The notes under the pieces were generated by a model that saw only the letters and a list, made by a program, of their open reading frames with translations, did not search any database and had not been told where the DNA came from. A stretch of 64,000 bases of DNA, taken from NCBI GenBank assembly GCA_905221605.1, contig CAJNDS010002082.1, positions 510,001 through 574,000 on the forward strand. Direction: 5' to 3'. How positions within the stretch are numbered: position 1 is the first letter of the stretch; each line of letters opens with the position of its first letter. This DNA is from Symbiodinium natans. Its lineage: Eukaryota > Sar > Dinophyceae > Suessiales > Symbiodiniaceae. Positions 22,123 to 34,900 of this stretch are shown piece after piece. Position numbers and translations under genes: made by a program.

Positions 22123-24040
22123 CTAGGAACCGCAACACGAGTCGAATCGAAACGCATGAACACTTTCAAGGAAACGAATCATTCGATTGCTGTTCTTTAC
22201 AGGAAACGCAAACCCCCCCAAACGAATAGCAACAATCCTGACATATGCGGTATATGCAGACTGCAAGGGAGTTTGGATGCCCAGAACATGCCTCCCTTGC
22301 AGTTCAACGCACCTAGCTGCGGCAAAGCAGATTTTGTCCCCAATGCTTTCCATGCACGTCTTGTAGCGTCCAGTGAGTTGCCCGGCTGTTAGAGGACCAC
22401 ATGCTGTTTCAGATTTATTTGGAAAGAAGAGGCACATGTCCATTGCGTACGCCGCCTCGATCCTGCGACGGATTTCCTCGGGCAGGCCAGAGCATTTCGA
22501 GTGCTCTGTGCGTCGCTTGTGCCTTCGTACGATGTCCGCCGGGAGTACAGTCGGCTTCAAGTATTCACGTAGTCTCTCCACACTTCTCGTCCAGTTGTCT
22601 TGGCAGAGCAGCAGATCCACGCCAAATGTCTTGTTCAAGAAGAACACAAACTTGTGCTGCGGAGTGAAATGCAGAAACTGAAAAAAAGCGGGACCTGTGA
22701 TGTTGGGAATTAGGTCTGAAAAATATTCAGGGCTCCGGTCCCATCCTACATCGATGAGGTAACCACACGACCCTAAACCACACCAAGCCACGCTTTAACA
22801 GCCCTATAACACCCCCTTAAATCCAAACACATAATCTTGCTCTTTCATATGTGGAGCTCCCAAAGTCCTTTGAAGCCACATAACTGTTCAGGTCCCTTCC
22901 GGCCACGTTCCTTGGCTGCAGCAAACTCAGTGAAACCGAATCATCTCACAGCTCCTTGCAAAAACAACATGAACCCTTGAATAATCCATTCAAGCTTCCG
23001 CCTGTACCACAAGTACTCCGCATCGGGAGCAATTGTTCGGATGTAGGTGAACGCAGATAAGAATCGTTCACAGGGCTGCCGCACGATGGAGAAGCTGCGA
23101 AAGCGAGGGGCACGGCGCCTCCTCGGGCTTTCAAAGCAGCCAATAGCAGCCATAGCTTCGGGGTTTTTTACGCTCAGAAGTGTTGTGTTCAGTGGCAAGC
23201 ACGGCAGTATTGGGTGCTGTCCCTTGAGACTCGGAACTGCATGCACCACCAACTCCACCCCTTTCCTGAACCAGGCTCCCTCCAGGTACTCTCTCTACAA
23301 CATATTTTGCCGCCGAGACCTTTGGGGTTCTGTGTTGTTCGCCTTATATACACCTCCTCATTGTCCTTTCCCACATGTTCCCCCCGCCCTTCATCCATGC
23401 CCTACCCTTCACGCCCCCGCCTTCAGCTACCCTCCCCCCTCCCTCCTCCCTCTGCCCGGCCAAAGAGCTTTCCTTCGCCGTTGCCGTAAGCCGCGAGCCC
23501 CGGCCGAGGCGACTCGCAAAGCAGTAACATTACGCCCACCAGCCCCCGCCCCCCCTCCCAACAGCGAAGCACTCAATACACACAAGGAAGCATTCGTACT
23601 GCACACATGATGTTGCTAAATTTCGAGGCTGCTTGATGCATCAAGGTTCAGTGTTTCAGCGTCACTGTGACCAACGGTGGCGTGAAACTTGCGCGCGTCG
23701 CGGAACAGGCTTGATTCCTCGATCGTGGTTCCTCCGGTTTTGGGCACGTGCACGAAGATGACTCTGTTGAGTCGGCTTATTTGACCGACATCCTGCAAGT
23801 AGTCCTCCGCGCTGACGTGTTGCGAATGTTGCGCTTGTTGCGCTCCGGACAGCTTCGGCTCTCCCACCGTCGCGTTGACGCCAGACTTCTTCAAAACGGG
23901 CCTTAACTCTTCCACCACGGTCGCGACAATGAAACGCCGGTGCTTTCCTGCAAACATCAAGATGGAGAGCCCGAGCAACAAAACAGCAAGGACTGCGCAG
24001 GCGCATGCGGAAAGTGCACGACAGCTCATGAGCAACCCAG
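22123..24040 (-). CDS. type II membrane sulfotransferase (Sulfotransfer_2-like), three exons
   Basis: Predicted to move sulfate from PAPS to a carbohydrate in the Golgi lumen. Exon 1 (about 24040-23690) starts at one of the in-frame Met codons (MSCRALS is a good choice) and has a short cytoplasmic end, a signal anchor (ACAVLAVLLLGLSILMFAG), a luminal stem and FVHVPKTGGTTIEES, the PAPS 5'-phosphosulfate loop. Exon 2 (about 23200-22950) has RSFSIVRQPCERFLSAFTYI, the PAPS 3'-phosphate region with the R-x-P-x-x-R-x-x-S spacing. Exon 3 (about 22730-22123) has FLHFTPQHKFVF and ends the fold with IEAAYAMDMCLFF, followed by a Cys-containing tail. Exon 1 probably ends at a GT inside the codons after FHATVG. 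Size and layout fit carbohydrate sulfotransferases. The substrate cannot be told. Confidence 0.85.
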
Positions 24041-24489
24041 AATCTAGAGTCTCTGTCGATGGCAGGCATGGGAGAGCAAGATGGAATGGAAGTGCTGAGC
24101 CAACATGCTGCAGCAATGACGCCTGCAAGATATTGCAAGACGGCCCGTCTGCTCATCCAGGAGCATTACTGAAGCATCAACCCTGCATCCCTGAAACGCC
24201 CGATGCAATTTCATACCTCTTGCGATGAGTGGTGGTCCAGGCCGGCAATACACGGCACAACAGTCATAACTGTGTAGACATGTAGCTTCGCAAGACCTCT
24301 GCTTTCAGTCCAAAGCAGATTGGCAAGCCAGAGGAAGCAGTTTAAGTTAGTTCAAGTGTTCTTGTAGGCTTCTATCTGGCTTTCCGACATTCCAGCCTCA
24401 AACCTCGCAAACACCTGCACAAATAAAGGCAAAACCAAAAGCGAAGAAGCCCCCTGACAACGCAAGGGGGCTGCGAGGGGATCGGGAGG

Positions 24490-25110
24490 TGCTCCCTAAT
24501 TAGAGGCACCGTAATCACGGGCATCTTCCGCGGCCGTGTTTCTGTCTCTTGCAGTCCGGGTCTTCGTCCCTTCGCCTACCGCGCCGCAAAGACGCCGTCC
24601 TGAGGGAACAGCCACGTGGCAGTCAGCAGAGAATTGAGCAGAGAATTGAGCAAAGAATCGAGCAGAGAACTGAGCAGTTTGAAGAGCTGTGAGTTTCAGA
24701 GATGCTGATATTTTAGCTGTCTTTTTCAGAACAGTGCGGCCCCTAGCCTTGCTGTGTGTGTCGATGACCCCCTGGTGCTGTTCACGGGCTTTGCCTCGGA
24801 GAACACACAGACCAGAACACACAGAACACACTCTCTCTCAAATGCTTCTCGCATTGCAGATGTCTCTCCGTATATCACTCTTCCCCTACATGTCCGCTTT
24901 CTGAAACGGCAAGGGGGCGGACTCGTGACTAGCATCTTCCACAAGCAAGATTGCTCAACATTCCTGAGACTCCAGACTCTTTTGGTAGCCGAACTGAATC
25001 TCTTTCTTGAGGGCCTCCTTTACCTGACAATGGTCAAACTGAGCAGCAAGCTCAATTTGGCAAAGCAAGTCAGACAAATCTCACCTCACAGCGCACCCCT
25101 GGAACAAGTT
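24490..25110 (-). CDS. possible further exons of the LRR gene
   Basis: A minus-strand stretch near 25070-24965 reads LLCQIELAAQFDHCQ then VKEALKKEIQFGY, and another near 24740-24630 reads LKKTAKISASLKLTAL. Both are helical and could be C-terminal exons of the leucine-rich-repeat gene or a separate small gene. The joins are not resolved. Confidence 0.3.
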
Positions 25111-25299
25111 CAGTGGACTCGGAGCTGGAGGGGCTTTGTGAGAAAATCCTCCGAAGGTCTGGGGGACCATTGTGCACTTCGCACCTTCTACCGGGTCCTT
25201 TTGGCTGTGCCAGGAAAGGGAGTAACTCGTTGTTGCGCAGCTTGTGCTTACTACAACAGCCATATGAGGCCAAACAGAGGAGTAGAGGAATCATGCTCC

Positions 25300-26831
25300 A
25301 CCACCGCTGGCCTCCTTGAGATAAACGCTTCCCTTGGCAGTGATGCGGTTGCTCTCCAGGTCCAGCTGCTTGAGGGGTCCCTCCTGACGTTGAACAAGGG
25401 CTTGAACAGGAGGGTTTGATACGAAAAAAGCCCTTAGGGTGCAGAGGTTTCCCCCTACACGCCGCTACGCTTCGCAAGGTCCTGGCCGCACTTCCTCACA
25501 GCGGCAGCTAGTCTTTGAGCGCCGTCATCCGTGATCTCGTTGTCCTGCAGCCACCATGGTGGCCGCGTCACGTACACGGATGATACCGGACTGCATACGT
25601 GTATGCCGCGTACTGACCTTTTGGTTCTCGTGGGGGGGGGGGGGGGGGGAGAGGGGAGAGGCGTGTTCCTTCAGCAGCAAGAAGCGAAGCTGGCTGCCAG
25701 CCTCCAGCGCCTCGCAAAGATCACATTCTCTAAACACATGTATCACCCTCATGTACCCTGACACCTGGAGACGGGCCTCTGCCAGAGCTGTGGCACCCGC
25801 GTCGGAGACCTCGGGGAGAAGGGCTTATGTTTGTCTTACTCTTCGTGTAAACACCTCAGAATCTATTTGTTCTGTTTTCTATTTGCTGTTGAATTTTTTT
25901 TTTGTGGGTGGGGGGGGGGGCTCTTGTCGATCATGTCTCCCCAATGGCGCCCTCAGAGGGGGAGATCGAGGCTCCGACCCGGTTTTCTCGCAGGTCCAGC
26001 AGGTTCAGCGTGCTGACCACCAGCGCCTCCACTCGCACGCGCATGCACATTGCCAGATATTGCCAGAGGCCACATATGTTCTATCCAGTTATGAACTAAT
26101 ACAGAATAGAAGGCACTTGATTGCAGGACATTGAAACATGTTGCGTCATATTATAGCTTTCACGCACACAGAGAGCGAGGCGGAGGTTTCGGAATGAGCT
26201 CCCTGCCTTCGCCAAGGTTCGGACCCCGAGATCGGTCACCAAGTTGTGGTAGAAAGAGACTTGCCTCAATGTTCTGGAAGACCTGGGATGGGAATTTGGG
26301 TTAAGGGCTTGGCACCTTAGAGGCCTTCGAATTTTCACCTGCCGGTGTTAGGTCTTAGAAAGGCTTTGTGACGAACTCTCTCAGGAGCCGCGCTCAAGCA
26401 AATCCGCCACGCGGTGCACGCCAACGTCCTGACACGCTGCCGGTCCAAGGGGATCAAGAAAACATGTATGGTTTGCCAGATGTGCCGGAAAAAACTGCAG
26501 CTCCGTGATTTTGTTGTCATCAAGGTATACGTCGACGATGGTGTGGTTGCTCCTGCGCTGTCTTTGAATGCGGGGGTTAGCTCACCTTGCCCGAGACCGC
26601 TTGGACAGAAACCACACATACTAACGAAGGCCGGCCGAGCACCATGCTTCAAGGCGTTGGCGAGTCGCGCAAGACCCTCATCATCGATGCCCTGGTACGA
26701 CACCTGCCGCGATTTCGATGACCCAGGCGAGGTTCAAGCTGCGCCCCGCACGTCAAACGAGGCGGCCAGGCATCAACCTCTGAGCTCTCGTCCAGGCAGC
26801 TCAAAGCTACTTCTAGACTCGTGGCTGCCAT
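25300..26831 (-). CDS. leucine-rich-repeat protein (ribonuclease-inhibitor type)
   Basis: Short exons each carry about one repeat of the L-x-L-x-x-N-x-I-x-D-x-G-A-x-x-L-A pattern, which forms a curved protein-binding solenoid. A possible start is Met at 26831 (MAATSLEVALSCLDE). In order: GIDDEGLARLANALKH (about 26690-26640); TIVDVYLDDNKITELQ (about 26545-26495); LRQVSFYHNLVTDLG with VRTLAK (about 26270-26215); STLNLLDLRENR (about 26030-25980); VSDAGATALAEARLQ (about 25815-25770); ALEAGSQLRFLLLK (25711-25669) joined in frame to DNEITDDGAQRLAAAV (25544 on); and LKQLDLESNRITAKG (about 25375-25325). The intron 25545-25668 begins GA and ends AG, and contains a poly-G run. Proteins of this type include NLRC3-like and RanGAP-like sequences, often annotated in dinoflagellates. 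No NTPase domain is seen here. Confidence 0.8.
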
Positions 26832-26839
26832 GACGGGCA

Positions 26840-27990
26840 GCAGACTCTAAGTCTACAGAGAATATGGTAGTCACGGAGACGTACGTACAAATTGGCTGTT
26901 TCAGTTAGCAATTCTCGAATTCAGAAGCCATCGCAATGTTGCAAACAGTGAACGCACCTGCGTTCCTTGTGTCATGTTGTCTAGGTTGTTGATCGGCTAC
27001 GGAATCATCCACTGTACGAGCAGAAGCTTGCATGGCAAAGCAAACCTGCTGACATGTGTCACCGACGACAGCACACCGGGGAAACGGCTACTTGGCTTCT
27101 CCCAGGTTGCGAATGCTACGCGGCTTCTTTCCCCAAATCCTCTGTCAGCTAGTCACCCCCCGAGCGCTGAAACCTTTGCACATGGCTGACAGACCGATGC
27201 TTCTGTGGCATCTTTTCGCATTGCAGTCTGAAACACTGAGAGGCTTTTCGCAACGCGCTGGCTCGAGACATCTCTTCTAAGCAGAGTGCCTCGCCAGAAT
27301 CGCATGCTTTTCCTCTGAGGAATTGGGCTGGCGGATTCGTACTTCAGGGTTTTGATGGGCCTAGGTTTGGATATCTTTGGGATTGATGCGCGACGCCTGT
27401 GAAGCTCAAAACTCCAAAACCTTCACACGCGCAAGCGCGATGCGTGATTCAAACTGAACTCGGCCTGGACCCTGACTCGAACAGCCGTTTGATCCTCGCA
27501 GCGTCAAGGTATGCGCTGACAAGTTGCGAACCTGCGAGCTCTAGCATGACAGATACGCTTGCGAATGTGCGCACATGTTTTTGCAGCGGGGCTCACCTGC
27601 CATCGGCACACACGTCCCTGCGCCAGTCCCAAGCCAAGACTTCCCCCAGCCTTTGGCACAGGACACGCACGCCACGAAACATGACATCAGGTTTACCCGA
27701 TGCCATAATTGCATGTCGCGCTTGGCCTAAGCATGGCGGCCAAAAAGCGAGCAAATACAAGGGAAGCTAAACAAAGTACATAGCACGCGTCCGCAGTTGC
27801 TGACCCAAAGACCTGGCAGGCCTTTGGACCAGCACTGCATCAGGCTACGAGCGCCCATCTAGGGCGGCGACTTGCGCCAAGGTCTTCCCATCAGAAGACA
27901 GCGCTCATAAACTCAAAACATGCCGCAAACATCCTTACCCCTTACGGCGGCGGATGTGAGCAACGACATCCAAGGCTCCTCCTCACTTTG
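26840..27990. other. intergenic or unassigned
   Basis: No exon series or repeat is recognised on either strand. It separates the start of the LRR gene from the degenerate duplicate at 28010-28200. Confidence 0.5.
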
Positions 27991-28009
27991 CGCCGCAAAC
28001 TCTTCAAAC

Positions 28010-28200
28010 ATGTATTGCTCCTGCGACGATGCAGGAAACAAGTTAAGCAAGTTGTTTGGCCTGCAACTCGAGTGATCTTCGCATGATCGCATGTCCTCAA
28101 GATCTGGCCATAGTGCCCCCTGAGTGGCTTGCCAAGGCTGGATTCCAAATGTCCACCAAGCGCCTCCCTTGCAACCTTCCTCCTAATCAGCTTTTGCTGG
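28010..28200 (-). pseudogene. degenerate duplicate of an upstream exon
   Basis: The minus strand reads LVDIWNPALASHSGG, closely like LVDAWNQALANRSGK in the exon at 28480-28625, but a one-base difference just upstream breaks the frame and a stop follows soon after MARS. The segment beyond it (toward 28010) also resembles 28420-28500. This looks like a roughly 430-base direct duplication with a decayed copy. Confidence 0.55.
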
Positions 28201-28449
28201 TCCATCAACACGCGAGCGGCATCACTGCGAGGACTGCGCGGGATCTCGAAAACAGAGACAGCTGGAGCTCCCCGGGCCGCCCAAAGATTGGCGCGACGTC
28301 ACACCATCGAATCCCTTAACCCTCAGCACAAACACGACGACGTTCCACATTAAAACGTTTTCATGCTGGCCGTCAAAGCCATTCTTGACAAGTTTCGATT
28401 CGCCCCAAGTCGTGAAAGTGGTACTGCTCCTGCGTCAGCAAAGGTGACA

Positions 28450-29810
28450 CCAAGACGTGAAAAATTGTTTCATCCCCCATCAAGACATTGAATTGGCTAG
28501 TGACCTCAGCATGCACACACGTCCTCGATGTCCAGCCAGGATCTTCCCTGATCGGTTCGCCAAGGCTTGATTCCAAGCGTCCACCAGTGCCTCAACCTCA
28601 AAAAGCCTGTACTTGCTTGCGTCCTGTGCCAGTTTAACTTGAGTGAAGTCACGTCGGTGGCGTCAGCTGTTTCGTCCAGCGAGTAGAGCTCTACATCCTG
28701 GCACGCCTCAACGTGTTAGCGACAAGCAAATTCGAGCCATGTCTTGCTCAGCTGCGCCTGCACAACTCCCACTTACTATACCTGCTAATAAAGCTGAAGC
28801 ATGCGACTTTCTACGGGAGATCGCCACCTTCAAAGCAGGCAAAACAGCAAGCCCCTTGTTCTGATGCTCTGCCACACGTGCAGCGGACTTCGAGATATCG
28901 TTCGGGTGGGACGTGGTGGAACGGTAGCCATAATCATAAAGTGTTGCTGAACTGTTCAAAATTTCAGACGGCTTCCTGTTTTCGGCTCTTCTTGAAGTCT
29001 TCCCGTCTTTTGTTGTTCGTCTGTGTGCGTGTGCTCGGACAGCAGTGCGAACCTAGAGAAGGCAGGGGATCTTCGAGGGCAAAGCAGACGCAAGATAATG
29101 ACATCCAGCACAACAAAATCAACAAATGCCGCCGTCTGTTGCAAAAAGAGTGCATGCGCCTTGAACTTCTTAGCATCATTGAAGGCCGCACCGGCTGCAC
29201 CCAGTATGCAAGGCAGAGGCATCGGGTTGCCTTGGAAGTTCACAACATCAGCTAAGTTTGATCGCAGTCAGAGTTGACAACGAAGTTTTGATGTCGGCCT
29301 AAATTGTGCTCCGTGTTCACCACGGTCATCGGGTCTTCCTTGGCCCGCGCCTCAGAAGCCACGCGTTCATGGTGCTGGCACTTGCAATCACAGTTGTCAA
29401 CAGCTTCGTGTTGAGCAAAGACACTGACACCATGATGGCCTTGTCATCCAGCTGCTTGCTTGTCATCTGCATGTCGCTGCTAGTCTCTACTCAGACTCTG
29501 CGCCTCCTCGCTTCCCGCTTGACTTGAGCTGCAGATGCCACGCATCTGTTGGAGAAAAGCGCATCTGTGCACACAACTGTGTCTGCCTGTGCTCGATCCC
29601 AAGGTGATTCCCGTATATTCCCGTTCAGTTCATCGCGTCCTCGAGCATGCGAGCTGGCGAGCGCTGCTGCATGACATCTGCGCACACACCGCCAACTAAC
29701 AGCATCAGCACGTGAGGAACAAAGAGCTGGCAGCACGCAAACATGTATTTTGCAGGCTTCCCTAGATTGTAGATGACAGCCTCTAACACTTGGGAATGGC
29801 GCAAGGCCAT
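28450..29810 (-). CDS. unidentified multi-exon protein with a probable membrane segment
   Basis: I do not recognise the family. Exon 1 starts at Met 29810 (MALRHSQVLEAVIYN) and holds a hydrophobic span, CCQLFVPHVLMLLVGGVCADV, that could cross a membrane. An exon near 29480-29340 reads TSSDMQMTSKQLDDKA then SVSLLNTKLLTTVIAS. The next, near 29243-29085, reads NPMPLPCILGAAGAAFNDA then FLQQTAAFVDFVVLDV. Others near 28860-28770 (LAVLPALKVAISRRK) and 28610-28500 (YRLFEVEALVDAWNQ) follow. Frames change between them, as expected for introns. A second, broken version of the last exon lies at 28010-28200. The plus-strand frames over the same bases are less protein-like. Confidence 0.55.
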
Positions 29811-30309
29811 GAGGACGAATGAGCTGCTAGAGCCCGATCTGAGCGAGCAGCCGAGCTAGCAGCTCCGTCTAGCACCAGCAACACGAGACACCAGAGAAGC
29901 ATCCAGCAGTCACCCAAGTAAGAGCCAAGCTATCTTTTACGGGGTCGAGAGGCGTTCTTCGCGTGGCCTGCATTGAGCCTAATGCCTTCATTAGATCTTG
30001 GTCCCTTGGTGCGGGTTGCACCAGCTACGTGCAACTAGAAACGAAAGGACATGAGAAACGACACTTCGCCGTCTTCAGTGCCTGAAAGAGATACTCTATG
30101 ACTGGACTCTACAAGTCATCTGATCTAGAGGAACGGCTCAGACAGCGCCGAGAACCGTGGGCGCTGCGGAGCTTGGAGTCAACCTTCAACACCACGTCTA
30201 AGGCACACGGCATTTCATTGGAGACAGCTGGAGGCAGGCTGGAGGTCGCCACCTCCAACGGGCCAAGAAGCCGATCCAGGCTGGATCCTTGAGGTCCTTA
30301 AGGGATGAA

Positions 30310-33283
30310 TCTAATCTGAGTGAGAACTGAATGACGCATGGAATGGATCATGTACTTGGTATTTCATGCTAATTGGCTCGGTAGTTAACCCGGTAGTCAC
30401 TGGTAGTTGGCGGCTCTGACGCCCGAGGGCCAGGCATGAAACCAAGCTGACGCAATGGAAGACACTTGCTCGGCATCCTCTCGAATTTGCAGCTTCTCTT
30501 TCCCCTTCTCTGAAGCAGATCTTTCCGTCCTCGATCAGCAAGCCGTGCCCTGATTCGGGCAGCATGCAGCAGGAGACGCCAACTGGGGAAAAGAGGTCGC
30601 GAACCTCGGGATTCGGCTGCGATTCCCGCAGACACTGGAAGTTGCAACACTGAGGGTCACGGCTGCGTGCTCTGCCTCGCTGAAGGGCACGGTGCAGTCG
30701 CCTTTGCAGCGCAAAAAGAACCGGATCCGCACAGCAAAACAGAAACCAAGAGCTTCATGGGGCCGCTGAGGGCCGACACTGTCGCCCCAGACGAAGAGGG
30801 TGGGAACGCTTCCCTTCGCCAGTCTCGCATAGGAGTCCTGGCTTCGCCCCACAAAGCCCTGTGAAGTCCCAGGCTTCTAACCGGTTCTGCATGAGCGTCA
30901 TCATCACGGGTTTTTTACTGCTATTCTACTAGCTATCGCGAGCAGTAGCACTGATGGATATAGCTTTGACGTGTCGTGTTCACATACTTTGTATGCGTCC
31001 AGATAATTATTCTACATATATAACCGGTTCCCCGTATATATGTATATACATATACGCATATATGTAATTCATGAAACTAAAAATTTAAATGTGTATATGT
31101 CGTGTGTGTGTGTGTGTGTGTGCACCACGGACGTGCGCGTGCGCGTGCGAATGCGCGTGTCCGCGTCTGATATGCTCGATCTTTGTCTTCGACGGCCTGG
31201 AAGTCGTCGCTCCAAAGAGGCATCCGCCGCAGCACGCGGAGGTAGGAGTTCACCTGCAGGCTGCTGAGAGGCGCGGAGCGGATTTTGAAGGAAGCATTTA
31301 TTAGGCACCAACTCATGCCACAATTCCAGACTCCAAACATGCCAAAGCAGCAGAACGGCGGAAGTTCCAGAGGAACCGCTCACCTGAGAAAAGTCACCAG
31401 CATCAAACAGCAGGCTGTGACGGCCTGAACTGTTGCAGACAGCCGAAACAGGAACGAAGCAGTCTGGATTTAGTGCCGGGCCATTTTGTCTTGCAACATT
31501 CTTGAACTTTTCCGGCTCCCGCACATCCAGCTGCCAGGCACTAATTCTCTCTTCACGTGAGGCGGCTATGCTCGGCAGATAGATCTGTTTGGTTTCACGT
31601 TGCGCCAAGATTTCCACAGCTTGGCCTCACAAGTTTCCTGGCAGTGTTTTCTGCGATGTACAGTCCCGCAATAGCTGATGTCTTGCGCTTGTTTGGTCGA
31701 AAAGGACACTGAACGACCTCTGAGTCCGAACACCTGAGCTTTATTAGTGATTGTCAGCTTCACGTCGAACCGACTCCTACGTCGGTCACATCAGCACACG
31801 CCGCATCGCAGTCTGGAGTCTAGAGTTTGGAACAATCGGCGGCCTTTGAATGATGGCCTGGGCACATTTGGGGAGCGCCGCTTAGAGTTCAGGGCCGTCC
31901 TCGACGGAACCACCCCTGAGGAAAAGAAGCCGCTGGGGTTGTTGTAAGACAGGTTGCGACGGCGGCTCAGCTGAGAACATGCTTACATGCTTTGAGCCAC
32001 TACTGTTGAGCACAGCTGCTCTGCTCTATTCAAGCAGTAACCCTATGGAGTACTGACAATGCTATGAAGGCCTGGGACTTTTTTAACAAGCTGTCGGATC
32101 CCAGCATGCCTCAAAGCGATCTGCCAACTTGTCCCCAGCAAGAGCTCGGCGGGCACAGCCTCGAACTGATGTAAGAAAGAGGGCTCATGGGATGTACTTT
32201 TCGGGCGTGAGCCGCGAGGTTTCAGGTGGCATGTGAATTGCAAGATTTGCGAGCTCGTTGGGAGAAAGCACCAAGCGCGGTTTTCTATGTTTGGTAGGGA
32301 AAGGGCAGCTGCAGCAGCACGCAAGGGCGGTGGCCGAAGCCAGGAGGAGTCCTGTCGGAGCCAGGTGCTATGCCAGCTGCTATGTGTGTGCTGTCATGGC
32401 CAGGATAGGCAACTGCCCCCCCGCCCCCCACGACCTCCAAGTCGAGTTCGCAAGCATCCTCAGCTCGACATGGAAAGAGGCGGTTGCTGCTAGCAGCAGG
32501 CCCTTCCCCGCGGATGTGTGAATGTGTGAGACTCAACTGCTGGTACCTTAGGCCTGTACCGAACAGCAGCGGCTGACAAGGTGTCTTCGACCTTCATGTA
32601 GGATGTGTCGCATCCCCCGCACAGCCTCACTGACCCCTCGGCTGCCGAGAGCCCGAAGAGCCCCCACCTCTGCAGCAAGCCACCCGGAGCAACCAAAAGC
32701 AGCTTCGCCACCCTGGGAAGGGGGCTGCTCTCGGGGATTTTTCGGGCAGTTTTGTCTCCAGCCTGTCTGGGAAACGAAGTGCAAATTCCACGGCGATGAC
32801 CCCGCCTCAGTTGCGTTGCCCATGCAAAGCCTTTTGGTGAGGCTGAAAGTTGGCTGAAAGCATCCGAAAGCGGCTCATTGAGGCAAGGCACCCATGCTGA
32901 ATCCAAGTAGAAGCACCTCCAAGGGCACATGGGAGGTTAACGACACTCCAAGTTAAGCAGAGCTCCTGCACACGAGCCGTGGTCCCACAATTTGTTTCAC
33001 CGTTTGAAGTTATTGCAAAGGTGCAGCATTAAGCCCTGTCCCAGAACAGACGCCGCGGATCTAGCAAAACACAGCAGAATGTTCGCCGCGAAGAACATGC
33101 TGCTTTAGTCGCGGAAAGTATGTGCGAGGTGCCTTTTCCGCGGGCGGCACTTTCACCGCCTGCAGCAGTGCCGACACCTCCGGTCAGAGGTCGACAAAAA
33201 CCCAAACAGAACTGTGAGAAGTTGAAGTGGCCAAACAGAACGAGACCGCACAACCCCCCCCCCTTTTTCTGAACGAGAAAGAA

Positions 33284-33320
<37 letters not shown>

Positions 33321-33555
33321 AGGCCCCTCCCTCACTCTCCCTCTCCCTCTCTTCTCTCTTCTTTGGTTTAGGACAGAGCAGAGCCGGGGCCTGGTCCACG
33401 TAGGCCTGCAAGTCAAGGCGGCCCGAGGGCGCGGCGCTCAGCCCAAACCCGTACCTCTCGGGGGCAGAAGCACTCGGAGAGCTCGTTTCCTGCTCTATGC
33501 CCCATATGCCTAAACTTTGCTCCACATTAGCCTCTGCTCTTCTTTCCAGAGACAC
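30310..33555 (-). CDS. unidentified multi-exon gene
   Basis: No family is recognised. The likely start is Met 33555 (MSLERRAEANVEQSLG), whose frame stays protein-like to about 33350. Further coding-like minus segments are ALLQAVKVPPAEKAPRTY (about 33175-33120), YLDSAWVPCLNEPLSDAF (about 32908-32850), CDTSYMKVEDTLSAAA (about 32620-32570), FEAVPAELLLGTSWQIALR (about 32170-32110), AASREERISAWQLDVREPEK (about 31565-31505) with SGRHSLLFDAGDFSQ (about 31430-31388), LRRMPLWSDDFQAVEDKD (about 31235-31180), KGDCTVPFSEAEHAAVTL (about 30705-30650) and LIEDGKICFREGEREA (about 30545-30495). Frames alternate, which requires introns. These may be one gene or two. A GA microsatellite (33271-33320) lies in the first intron. 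Confidence 0.5.
31018..31165. repeat. AT-rich tract with TATA palindromes and (GT)n
   Basis: ATATATGTATATACATATAC palindromic DNA is followed by (GT)n and a GTGCGCGTGCGC run. It probably lies in an intron of the unidentified gene 30310-33555. Confidence 0.8.
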
Positions 33556-33559
33556 TATG

Positions 33560-34900
33560 CATTCGGCCCCCCTTCCCCCCGCCCCTCGTGATTCATTTTG
33601 GGGGGGGGGCTGGTCATCTCTCGATTCATCTCCCTAAGGCCGTGCTGTCGCCAAGGCCCTGGCAAATCGAAGCAGAGGACCCGGAAGCCCAATTCTGCCA
33701 AGCGGGGCCTGGCTCCGTTTACACCGCGAGCGCATGAACATAAATGCATAAGCCTCGACCCCTAACCTAAAAACCTTCTTTCTATTTTTGCACACATATA
33801 TGTCTAGACTTATTCATATGCACATGTGCGCAGGACCATTCTGTACCATTACACGGCGGCTGCCTGTGCTTCTTCAGAGCTTTGAAGAATAGGGGCTTTC
33901 AGCATGTTGTTGTTGATTGAAGATAAAAGTTTTGATTTTCAATACTTGACCTTACGGGGCTCTGATACCTTTGTAGGTGAGCTTGTGTGGGCCTTTCGAA
34001 GTTACCATACCTTGTATTAGACTACCTTACCTTGCTTTACCTTGCCTTCCCCGGCCTTTCCTTACGGCACACCACGTTTTCGTACGCACGTGCATGCATG
34101 AGTCCACACGCTTCTCCAGCTTTGTACTAGCGCAACCCTGAAGCGCTCAGAGTCCGGCGCCAGGCTCTCAAAGCTGGAGATGGAGCCGTTTAAGCCGTGC
34201 ACGCAGACGATCAGCGGGGCCGGGGATGGCGGCCTCTAAAAAGCTTCCGCACGCTTTCGAGGCCGGGGTCTTCATGGGCTTTTGTGGGGCTTTGAGGGCT
34301 TTGTGAAGGATTTCGAATGTGAAGGGGCGCGCACCCCATCAGCAAATAGTTCGCATCGCCCCTCGCCAAGGAGGCACCTCTGCGAGGAAGCTGTCTCTTA
34401 CTGTGAGCTCAAGGTGCATTGGGACATGGAGGGACATGGATTAGCTGCAAAGCAACAGCGTATTACAAATCCCTGCCATGCAACCCGATTCAGAGCCATC
34501 ATTCTGAGCGTCGGACGCTGACCACGGACGAAAGGCCCGGACGCCCGCGGCTTTTGCGCAGAGTGCGGTGCTGCAGGAACGCCAGGCGTGCAAGGGCTGG
34601 AGTTTGGATCTGGCTGCGGCTGGGACAAGTGACCCGGCCCGAGTGTCCTTATTCTGTCAAGAGAAGCACTAAGAAAGAACAGCAAAGAAGAACAGGCAGA
34701 CACGCACGCACACACGCGCACACACACACACACACACAAATGCGGGCAGATGATCAGATACACGGGCACAAACATGGTCTGAAGGTCTCTCATGTTGCTG
34801 CGAGACACGGGCCGAGCGCGGGCATGTAGCCAGCCGTGCATGTGGCTCGGCTCCAGGGACTTGATGCTTTTAGCCACTCAGCCTATTTAGCACTATTTAG
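33560..34900. other. unassigned, with poly-G and (CA)n tracts
   Basis: A poly-G run lies at 33600-33610, an AT-rich segment at 33770-34080, and a (CA)n tract at 34703-34738. Open frames around 34282-34877 exist on both strands but none is convincing. The CTTACCTTG-like words near 34000-34070 form a weak short repeat. Confidence 0.5.
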
